From NCBI RefSeq assembly GCF_964204645.1, contig NC_134036.1, positions 11,272,704-11,332,703 of the forward strand: a stretch of 60,000 nt of DNA, in the 5' to 3' direction. The notes below the pieces were generated by a model. The model was not told the DNA's origin and did not search any database. It saw only the letters and a program-made list of their open reading frames with translations. Shown here piece after piece: positions 11,747 through 21,292 of this stretch. The number at the start of each line of letters is the position of its first letter. Position 1 is the stretch's first letter. The position numbers were made by a program, and so were the translations under genes. This DNA comes from Tubulanus polymorphus. Its lineage: Eukaryota; Nemertea; Palaeonemertea; Tubulaniformes; Tubulanidae.

Positions 11747-11900
11747 AGAGACACCACGCCGATGGTTTGAAATGCCCAACAGAAAATTCCGATATTCAAC
11801 ACACCTTGGTGAACATTTGAAATCATATAGAAAGCGATGACCTTAAAACTCACCACAATCATACAACATGTCAATAGCTACAATTTTGTTAAAGCATACT
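11747..11900 (-). mobile_element. Helitron2-like element, 3' end only
   Basis: Read on the minus strand, this holds the family's 3' blocks in order: ATAGCTATTGACATGTTG, TGATTGTGGTGAG, TGTTCACCAAGGTG, and the end GGCGTGGTGTCTCTGGACCTC. It matches 3360-3514 and 6120-6295 on the plus strand. The left part is missing. Confidence 0.55.
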
Positions 11901-14446
11901 TTTCCGAAATGTTTACGTTTCTTTCATGCATTTCATCCCTGCTAAGTATAGGCCTATGGTATTCGGCCAGTTTAAAGCTGGAATCAATTTTCAACAGGTT
12001 AATCGACAGTGAATAGGGAGAAAGGAAATACGAGCTTTTTACACTCGGCGTGCAAGAATTGTGGACGACACGAGCAAAATGGACGACTAATCATTCTCGA
12101 TACGTTCAATGAAATGGAAAGCGTTTACTATTTCCACAGCGAAATCTTCGGTCTATGGCGGCATTCGGTTTATAGCGGCATTGGGGCCACCCGACGGTGG
12201 GCGTAAAGGCGAGATTTAGAAAGATATAGCAACTAGCAAATGAGTACGATCCTTGGATCACAAAGTTGATGCGTTCTATGTTTCAAAAGAAGTTTGTTGT
12301 TGCTTACATTTCAAAACATCAGGATCGGCAACAATGTCACTGGGTAGGAAGAGTACACGAGGAGGAAGAAAATAATACAAGAACCGGGACCCTTTGAACC
12401 CGGGACCCTGAGAGTAGGTGCATCTTTCCAAGGATATAGCATTGAACAATGGTCACGCATTGAACTTGACAAAACTTTTGAGTAGGACTTCTCATTAAAT
12501 TGCAACCGAGCGAATGTTAGACGAATCGCTGTCCCGCTACAGCGATGAATGGTATACGATAAATATTGTCTTGGTTTTAATTATGACAAAGCTACAACTG
12601 CAAAGCTTATCACCCTAGAGTTCCTTTCTTGTCTAGATTTCAAAGGACGTGAAGTGCTAGAAAAAATCAGTACAGGTAGCATACCTCGAATATGGTGCAT
12701 CGTTGGCCGGCATTCTAATGAAAGGGAGATAAAAATAGGACTACGTATGTTCGCGCTCGAAATGCATACGTATTTCTGCTGCACCGAAAATGACCTTGCT
12801 GATTCTATCTTGCGTCAGAAAGGGATATTAGTGACCATAATCTTACTGCAAATTGGAACTTGGCTGACAAATTTAAGCAGTATAATAACAGGCAAGGAGA
12901 AAATCAAGTTATCATAATCCAAATACCAAGAACAGAGATTTGTCCCATGGTAAATATCTCAAGAGATATCGAAAACATTTGTTTAAACGGGCTCTCTTTT
13001 ACAAAAGGTGATATATATAAAGCCACTGTCGAGGGATTGGCAATTCAGCTGGAAGAAGCATTCATCTCTTTCTCAATATGGCTTTCCTTAAATATATGGA
13101 AATGACATCTACCACGGAGAATTTTGAAAATAAGCAGCCTAATCATCATGAAATCTAGGCTCCATAACAATAGGTACGTTGATTTAGGAGATAATTACCA
13201 ATTGAAGATGTAAAGATCAATAAAAGGAGCATGCGATGAAAAGAGTAAATTTCGTTGACTCTGACTCTGATATAATTGAGTCTACAATCTCTTGACTTTT
13301 TACCATGGAACATATTTTAATGAGTATCAAATATCAGTCGAAACACAAGTAGAATAAATTGTAATTTGTAATAAAAAAGGTAAGGTGAACGTCAACCATT
13401 CGTTGAAAAAGATGAGGTTACATTCATCAGTTTAGTACTCACAACGTCTAGTATGGGTAATGATCAATGATAGTATGTCATAGCCCGACGTCGGCATTGA
13501 GTCAGACGAAATCGGCATTTGGACGTGGGTCGGCAAGTCGGCTTCACCGTCGGGCCGACGTTTCCACGCCGACCTCGGCGGGGCAAATACATGTTTCTGA
13601 TGCATTCGCTCTAATTTTAGCATAATATATGATAGTAAATATTATGTAGGTATATGTATAGCGTAGTTTTGTTTCAAAATTATTAATTCTTGTTACGGTC
13701 ATCTTTTCGTCGTCGGGCCCGTTAACCTTATGCCGACCAAGATGGTGGTGCCCTCTTTCGCCCCATTTGAGAATTATTTAAATAAGGACGATATCAATAC
13801 CTCAGTTATTAATGATAATTATCAATGATACACATATACGTTTGATTATATGTTATTAAAAAAGGTTGTTAAACTGAATAAAAAATTGAAAGTTTTGTTT
13901 TGTTTTTGTTTTTTGAGGCCGGCGTGGTGCGCAGATCTTCCGCCGGCATTTTGGTTCCATACTGTTCGCTCTTTTTTTCGTATTCTTTGTTATCAAAATT
14001 GCTATTCATCAATCTTCTAGTTGTAACAAGTGTAATTACAAGTGTTACAGTTGGTAAATGTTATTGTATTTACATGGTATTTCATATTTGCGGCTGAGTT
14101 GCTTCAATTTTAAGGCCTATTTGAAGCGACATCATATTCAATGCATTTTATTCCTAAAATAACACTTAAAATGATTAGGTTATTAGAACTATTATGTTGC
14201 AATGATTACAAATTGATTGACTCAGGTTTAATAGCTGATATCATGGATACATTATCAGGTTTAAGTGCATTTTGAGCTAGTGCTTGGCTGCTGCCTACGT
14301 CGTTGGACTGAAAATGAGAAATATCCCCAAAAATCGCGATCCCAGACGAAAAGAATAGACTTTAGCTAGACCTAAACTGACTCATTACTATGATCTCTAT
14401 GAAGTTGATACAATTTATTAATTAAACCAGTTCATTTTCCTTTTAG
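11901..14446. other. No supported gene; GC-rich CGGGCCGACG patch
   Basis: The frames here (for example 122 codons at 12549-12917) have no recognisable domain, splice context or homologue elsewhere in the window. A GC-rich patch at 13481-13590 and 13710-13740 is dense in TCGGGCCGACG/CCGACGTCGG words. The same words recur at 15480-15630, so this is a repeat family. Confidence 0.4.
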
Positions 14447-14569
14447 GCTTGTCACAGCAATCGAGAAATTTCGTGAGGAAAGGATGTTGGGACATGTTCT
14501 ACACCAGTACAACGTCGAAGAGTGTGATATACCACTTCCCGAAGCTGCACTCGATGATATCCAGTCATG
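14447..14569 (+). CDS. Possible terminal exon of an unidentified gene
   Basis: After a TTTTCCTTTTAG acceptor the frame (phase 1) reads about 40 residues, including FREERMLGHVLHQYN and ECDIPLPEAALDDIQS, to a TGA at 14567-14569. Composition and the acceptor look exonic, but no partner exon is visible upstream. The D-I-P-L-P-E motif also occurs in the retroelement frames at 1-30 and about 9886-9905, so this may be another degraded copy of that element rather than a host exon. Confidence 0.3.
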
Positions 14570-15244
14570 ACTTATTTACTGGTGACATTTTTAGAAGCTG
14601 TACGGGTGATCCCCTCAGAAATGACTCAAACAATGGTTGAGCGGTGAATGAGGGAATTGGGGATGCATCAAACTTTGGCTTAAACACGCTAAAATCCTAA
14701 TGATTCTGTAGTTTTGGCAAAGAATTAAACAGCAGTTGAAACCATAACAATTCATATTTGTGTCCCCTGCTTTAATATAGATCTTACCATTACATATGTA
14801 GTATGAAAGGATTTATTTTTGTATTATGTGATACTTATCAGAAAAAGAAAGTGTGGATTTTTCTAAAATTCTTAAAAAACACTTAGATGAGTCATCTAAC
14901 TGTGCATATCATTCAGGCATTAATCATACATATATTGCTTTGTTTATTTGTTATTATGTCTTTAAAATAGTTTAAAATTGTTGTTAGCAATCGAAGAAAT
15001 GCTTTTAAAACGACTTGGTATTATGTAAATATTATATGATCGGCGAGTTATCAAGTTGAAAATTGGCGACAGTAAATTTCTCTTTTATTACTTTTATAGT
15101 TTATCTCAAAATCTATGTAAACTATTTAAAATTATGTATTGATTTTTGTTTTCCTACTAAAGGAAAAGACTTGTTCATGTAATTCTCTATAGTTGTCTCA
15201 GGTATCTTATGGAAGAGGTTCCTCAAACTCAGTTCCTGGATGAC
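14570..15244. other. No gene seen
   Basis: AT-rich non-coding sequence without recognisable motifs. Confidence 0.4.
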
Positions 15245-15475
15245 GTTGGCAAACAGTCGGGGAATCGACAAATATGGACGGGGTTTGGTCAGAAAACGGT
15301 CGGATGAGGTTGGCAAACGGTCGGGGAATCGACAAATATGGACGGGTTATGGTCAGAAAAGGGTCGGATGAGGTTGGCAAATGGTCGGGGAATGGACAAA
15401 TATGGACGGGGTATGGTCAGAAAAGAGTCGGGTGAGGTTGGCAAACGGTCGAGGAACTGACGGACATACTATTAG
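15245..15475 (+). repeat. 64-bp tandem repeat, about 3.6 units
   Basis: Units start at 15245, 15309, 15373 and 15437 (exact 64-bp spacing), each opening with GTTGGCAAAC/TGGTCGGGG, then CGACAAATATGGACGGG and GGTCAGAAAA. The units are about 90% alike; the fourth is cut short. A CGGGCCGAC-rich tail follows to about 15630, akin to the patch at 13.5 kb. An open frame through the array (15381-15653) is a by-product of the repeat. Confidence 0.85.
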
Positions 15476-16005
15476 GCAGTCGGCAAAACATCGTCATTAT
15501 GTCGGCAAAGTGACGAAAACTGAACTCGGGCCGACCACTTCCCGACGAGCACGCCCGACGGTGGGACCATTGCGACACCGACTAAGGGCCGACAATCTTG
15601 CCGACTTTATTTGGACGTCGGGCCGACTAAAAATGTTGACTGGGAGTATATAAGCGATGAATAACATTCACATAATTTTGAATAGCGGGTAGCTTAATTA
15701 AAATAGTTTAAGAAATGTTATTGTTAAGATGTGTAGTTTCCGGGCCCCTCCGCATTAATTTCATAATTGATTTGGTAGATAATTAGCTCGATTTTTCCCG
15801 GTGCTCAGAATCTTACATTATATGCTCCCAGTTTTCTCTATTGATATTATAAGAATTGATTTCGGCGCCTACTGGTTTAAAACTTTAGGTAAATCACTAG
15901 GCGGTCTCACCTTTTTTACACTACAAGATGTTCAAATATTTCATCTATGATCGTCCTTTAAACTTGTTTTTAATCACGAAACGCGGCGGCCATGTTTGTA
16001 CTGCG

Positions 16006-16080
16006 TGACGTCATCTGTCATGCACAAAGACGTCACACACGCGCAAGCTATATAAGTGGGTCAATAGCGCGCAAACTTCA
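16006..16080 (+). promoter_or_regulatory. RNA polymerase II core promoter with CRE, TATA and Inr
   Basis: A perfect CRE palindrome TGACGTCA lies at 16006-16013 and a second half-palindrome GACGTCA at 16029-16035. TATATAAG at 16049-16056 is followed 31 bp later by TTCACTTT, a good initiator with A at 16080. Spacing of TATA to Inr is ideal. The flank is GC-richer than its surroundings. The first downstream ATG (about 16104) opens only about 26 codons, so the transcript may be non-coding, spliced, or belong to a repeat. Confidence 0.55.
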
Positions 16081-16109
16081 CTTTCGTGTCAGCTTTTGAT
16101 CGATGAGGT

Positions 16110-17399
16110 TAACAAACACACGTGCCTTCCTGGCCTGGGTTTCCGACGTTAGTCAACCGGGCGTGCTGGCGCATGTTTCTTAATTTTTCGTCAATCAGCG
16201 TCACATCTTGTATGCCTTGGGCATGCGCTTAACGACCACTCTTTTGATACTCATCAGGGATTGCATCATAATTTATTGAATAGAATGATGTGTCATCAAA
16301 ATCGAAGGTTAGAGAAGTGAAAATTCTGAAATTTTGAAATTTAAACCCACCTGTCAATTCATTTTAATAATAGTCTATTGACCATATATTTTCCTCAAGA
16401 CCATGAATAGGACATAGACATAGGACCCTTCATTGGCGACGATGAAAATTGATTCTCGGAAGATCGAGAAGAAAGAATGACACTGCAACGCAAAACAGAT
16501 GACTTTCCTTTAAAGTGCACTAATCGAATACAAGCCCATAATACGATTCATATCAAATAGGCCTACCTGGAAAAATGTCATTGGTCACATTTCTCATAAG
16601 TCAATATTGTGGGACCAATGAGACGTAACCCTAACGAGATGTGGGGCTATCGAGCAGACTCCAAACACCGAAAGCCTTTTCTGACAGTCATATACCTACC
16701 ATCATCTTCCTACTGGTATTCGATCAATGCTATGTAGAATATGGCAGATTTTTCGTGTTTTAGGAAATCTTAGACATGTTTGTGGAATCAAAAATTAATC
16801 CATTCTATTCGACATGCATGGATTTGACACTTACCAATATATATGGCAATCGACCCGATGCACACGATTAATGGATTCATTTAAAAACGGCACAGATGGA
16901 AGAGATGGCGCTTCCATAGGCCTAAGACAGAATGAAGAAATTGTTCAGCGGAATGGACATAGTTGGGTAGGCCTACGGAACCGAAAATGATATAGACATT
17001 CTACTTCAATAGTTAATTTTTTTATATCTGCTTGTAGCCTATGTGATGATTTCTTTTTTTTTTACAAATTTCAGTTATATGACATGAACATTCCACAGGC
17101 TGAATGGAATTTGACAGATATGCAAAAAGAGATTAGTCGAACAAATATGGCGATCAGGCACCTCTCGGTTGTTCATTCCAAGGCGACAATAACATAATTA
17201 ATCTTGCGAATGACATTAAATCTTATGTTTTAATAGAGGTATGACATCAACTTAGGTTATAGGCCCAGGCTCTGGGGCTAAAATGATAGATACAATTAGC
17301 ATTTGCTTTCAATATGCACTTTTTTGCGACAATTGTCTCAGAAAAAAGGCCTGTTTGATGACACCGAGAATACCGAGAAAACACACACAAATACCAACT
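16110..17399. other. No gene seen
   Basis: Non-coding by inspection. No convincing exon or repeat terminus. Confidence 0.4.
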
Positions 17400-17891
17400 A
17401 ATGTCTATTTCAACCTGACTTGAGAGCATTCCGGGTGGCCTAGCTCACTCAGTTTTGGTAGTACATACCTGATAGATGTCTTATTAGAACCAGAAAGGAC
17501 TGGCAGTCGACTTAAAATATCGTTTTTAATCCATTTGAAACCATTGATATCCAAAAAGTCTTCACTGAAAGGGGTTAAATGAAGAGAAGTGACTCCATGA
17601 TTTGAAAGTTTAACACTATGTTTCCATGCCCACGTACCAAACTTCAGTTGGTAGGCATGGAGACATATTGTTAAACTTTCAAATCATGGAGTCTCTTTTC
17701 TCTCAGGAACCCCACTCAATACAGATTTTTTGGATATCCTTAAATACAGTTTAAAGTGAAATAAAAAATGATATTTTAGGTCAGCTGCCAATGCATTCTG
17801 TTCCTAATAAGACTTTTATCAAGTATGTACTACCAAAACTGACTGAGCTAGGCCACCAGATATGATCTCAAGTCAGGTTGAAATAGACATT
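17400..17891. mobile_element. Foldback element, about 490 bp
   Basis: AATGTCTATTTCAACCTGAC at 17400 returns inverted at 17872-17891. Arms of about 240 bp pair almost end to end (for example CTCCATGATTTGAAAGTTTAA near 17594 against TTAAACTTTCAAATCATGGA near 17670), around a short centre at about 17640. No coding frame and no clear target-site duplication. Confidence 0.75.
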
Positions 17892-18427
17892 ACGCCTATA
17901 CATAAATTCGGAACTTCCGAAATTACGTGAACGAGCCAGAATAACCGGGTATACGATTTCCGAAATTATGTGTATGCAAGCGAGTTTCTAAAAATCGTTG
18001 ATATTTCATCAACGATCGTTTTTCAATAGCGAATGAATGTGTATAAGCAAACTTTTTACTTGCTAGAACTTCGCGTATTTCCGTGAAATTCCCAGGAAAT
18101 ACCAACCTACCTCCCCTTTTTCAAATTTAAGCTAGTCCGAATAAGTATTTCCCTTCACGACCGCGGAGAGGCTGTAGAAAAAAACTTCCGAAATTACTGA
18201 AGACTGAGGGCGCTCATTTCCGGATACACGTCGTGGGGGTTAGCCTGATATAGGCCTACTCATAGGCCTATCATATGCCATCCCACTGGCTTTTAACAAG
18301 GCGTAGGGCCAATAGGCCTGGGCTACGGCTTGTTTGTAGCCAGCCTTGGTAACCTTGGCAACCCCAGGCACCGAGTTCACCGGCAGCAGTAGTAAGGAAA
18401 TCGATTCAGTTCATGTCACTCTTTATC

Positions 18428-19243
18428 CACAGGGGTTTGGCGATGGGCTTGGATTTTATTTCCGGGTTGTTGATAATCTCGCGAGAATGGCGCTAAATAT
18501 GAACTGCGAATAAATTAAAAATATCACGGAAATACCTTGTGTTTATATTGTTTATTTATCCGCTATAAAGTTCCGATACAAAAATTGGTCGTCGAGGATC
18601 ATTATCGGACGGTCGTGACGCTCTATATAAAATCACAAGGGATGCAACGCCAGAGGCGTTTTAACGAGCATCCGATTTTTGCGATCGATCGTAGTGTAGT
18701 TTTTACTGTAGTATGTCACTGCCTTGTAGGCATATTTTAGCCTGTCGTTCTTACGTTAAGCTGAATGTCTTTGACGAAACTCTTTGTGCAATTCGATGGA
18801 CTAAGAACTTTTATCGAGAAAACCATAGGGTTTTCCTCACAGGGGTTTGACGATGGGTTTGGATTTTATTTCCGGGTTGTTGACAATCTCGCGAGGATGG
18901 CGCTAAATATGAACTGCGAATAAATTCAAAATATCACGGAAATACCTTGTGTTTATATTATCCGCTATAAAGTTTCGATAAACAATTGGTCGTTAAGAAT
19001 ATTATCAGACGGTCGTCACGCTACTATATAAAGTGATTTTATATAGTAAAGCGTGACGACCGTCTGATAATGATTCTTAACGACCAATTGTTTATCAGAA
19101 CTTTATAGCGGATAAATAAACAATATAAACACAAGGTATTTCCGTGATATTTTTAATTTATTCGCAGTTCATATTAAGCGCCATTCTCGCGAGATTATCA
19201 ACAACCCGGAAATTAAATCCAAGCCCATCGCCAAACCCCTGTG
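18428..19243. mobile_element. Foldback DNA transposon with 8-bp target-site duplication
   Basis: The left end CACAGGGGTTTGGCGATGGG and right end CCCATCGCCAAACCCCTGTG are perfect inverted copies. TCTTTATC flanks both sides (18420-18427 and 19244-19251). The roughly 200-bp terminal module is present three times: 18428-18635 (plus), 18838-19035 (plus) and 19045-19243 (minus), so 18838-19243 is a near-perfect hairpin nested in the element. An 8-bp duplication fits hAT-like transposition, but there is no coding capacity. Confidence 0.85.
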
Positions 19244-19633
19244 TCTTTATCTGCAGAATCGAGGTCACCTTGTCTAGACACGTGTGAACAAAGCCGTGTA
19301 CGCTCAATACACGGCAGATTAGAGTGCTGTAGCCTAAACTAACGTTAGACTTTTTTACTTAAGGGACCCCAGAATTTCAAAAGCATGTGAAACCATTGGG
19401 CACATTCTATTTTCGCCCAAAGGAGATCATTTAAGACGGTCTGACAACCAGAAAAACATTAGTTTCAAAATTAATTCATCACAATCTGACGGTTTGAAAT
19501 TAAATTAATTGGCAGGGATTAAGGAGGATCGGTTCAAAAACGGCCCAGGAACCATAAAATTGAAGTAAGTGCTTACCAGATTCAGCTGGGTGTGCAGTAG
19601 CCTAAGTAGTCAGTCACGACGCCATACGTCGCA

Positions 19634-19659
19634 CATGACATGACATGACATGACATGAC
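19634..19659 (+). repeat. CATGA microsatellite
   Basis: Five head-to-tail CATGA units plus one base. Confidence 0.9.
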
Positions 19660-20035
19660 TTTAGACTAGTTAACTCAATTTTTCCACTTCCACCTTACTC
19701 CCGCATCAAAACAAATAGATTTAATTCCGATTGCGGTATGTTAGTCTTGGATTAATGTCATCTTTCGTACGAATTCCAACCGCAACCACTACACTGCCTC
19801 ACACGCCGAACCGAATTCAACAACTGCGGCTCGCTAACACGCCGTGTGCCAAATATGGATGTAACGTCGTGCAACTTCCAGAGGCTGGATAGAGATGGCG
19901 CTATGTGTCGGTTCGTACCGGTAGTAGCTAGAAAATGTTTGTAATGTTGATTCCCTGTATGCGTTGGTGATTATTAATGGGTGTCAGACAACAAACCCAT
20001 GTGAAGCTGGCTCCCGGTTCGGAATCGGGAACCCG

Positions 20036-20150
20036 AACCGGGAGCCGGCTACTGGTTTGGCTACCGATTCAGGTTTTGAATCGGGAGCCGAATCGGGAAC
20101 CGGGAGCCGGCTACTGGTTCGGCTACCGATTCAAAATTAAGACGTCGCGA
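20036..20150 (+). repeat. 62-bp repeat, 1.8 units, strongly palindromic
   Basis: AACCGGGAGCCGGCTACTGG begins at 20036 and again at 20098; the second unit is cut at about 20140. The words GAATCGGGAGCCG and CGGCTACCGATTC are mutually inverted. Related sequence occurs at 21020-21050. A frame through it (19977-20231) reflects the repeat. Confidence 0.6.
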
Positions 20151-20240
20151 TTAGCCTGGTGGCCGAGCTCAGGTTGCACTCATTTCAGCAGAAATAGTTA
20201 CGTAATTATGTTTACCTGCTGTCCGCAATAGAGTCGAATC

Positions 20241-21026
20241 GAATAAGTAGCCAGCTTCACATTTTGCAATTGAGACGTCTAAACAACCATCTTACTCTGC
20301 GCAAATGTTAGTGGTCTCACTGTTTTACCATGCAACCGTGGTAAGTATTGGATTAGAATTTATGTGCGCTCTCATTTCCAGCCATTTTTGGTTTAGGGAT
20401 GAGAAAAATGTTCTTTTATGTTTTCTATGGAATTTGATAGATAGGAAAATATTAAGTTTAATATTTGAATATTGAAGTGATTTTTCTTTTTTTTCATCTT
20501 TGACGATGGATTTACCCGGCTTTATACGGCGGGCAGAAAGCGTCTGTTTATTTTATATCTTACAATTTCATGGGCTTGCAGATATTGTTTCCTTGGGGAT
20601 TCGATAACTTTCGTTAGAAACTTTCTCTCTTGTTAACCCATTCAGTGCTGACTAATTAATACACTATAGCTCGGGAACAATCGATGGTTTATTGATTAAG
20701 TGGTTAAAGAGGCGAATAACATATGAAGAAGTCGATTCGGTGACGAGAAAAACGACCGAGCAATACACACGTTCTTAAGCCGGGTTATGTTATTAATAGA
20801 CGCAGCTTACTGACGTATAGCTCCATACAGCTGACCGCTCGCGCGGTCGCATACGCAATCGTGTTTAGACGTCTGGATTGGCTCGCGCCATCACTTGGCG
20901 ATTTGTTGTCAAGGTCGAGGTCGAGTTTGTTTATCAGCAGAGTAGACATAGTTACGTAAATGTCTGGACTACGGCATAGTGTATACCAGCGCAACCTGGC
21001 GAATAAGTAGCCAGCTTCACATTTTG
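20241..21026 (+). repeat. Perfect 26-bp direct repeat 760 bp apart
   Basis: GAATAAGTAGCCAGCTTCAC followed by ATTTTG occurs at 20241-20266 and 21001-21026 without a mismatch; an inverted partial copy (GTGAAGCTGGCT) lies at 20001-20012. The repeats may bound an insertion or be pieces of one element family. Confidence 0.6.
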
Positions 21027-21099
21027 AATCGGGAGCCGAACCGGTAGCCTTGCCAAAAGTCGGGCGGGAGAGTTGGCATTCTAGGAATGCCGATCTTTC

Positions 21100-21135
21100 T
21101 ATAAAAGGGGCCCGCAGTCGTGGGAGAGCAGACAC
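21100..21135 (+). promoter_or_regulatory. TATA-box promoter, possibly of an LTR-like repeat
   Basis: TATAAAAGGGG at 21100-21110 follows a small palindrome CATTCTAGGAATG (21077-21089) and is followed about 30 bp later by CAGACACTCG. An AATAAA lies at 21284-21289, about 180 bp on. TATA, short leader and polyadenylation signal within 200 bp resemble an LTR, but LTR termini and a primer-binding site were not found. Confidence 0.4.
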
Positions 21136-21292
21136 TCGATAGAAACTCGATAGATACTTTAAATAGAAGCTTGTTTCGTTCTTGATCCAGGACAGTTACC
21201 AGCAGCAGGAAAGTACAATAGGAACTTAGAGTTAGGAACTGGACTGTGTTTTAACTGGAAAGCTTAGATTAATAATCATGGTAAATAAAACA

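Noticed and set aside
12549-12917. 122-codon plus-strand ORF
   Set aside because: No domain, promoter, splice context or paralogue; an antisense ORF overlaps it. Not distinguishable from chance.
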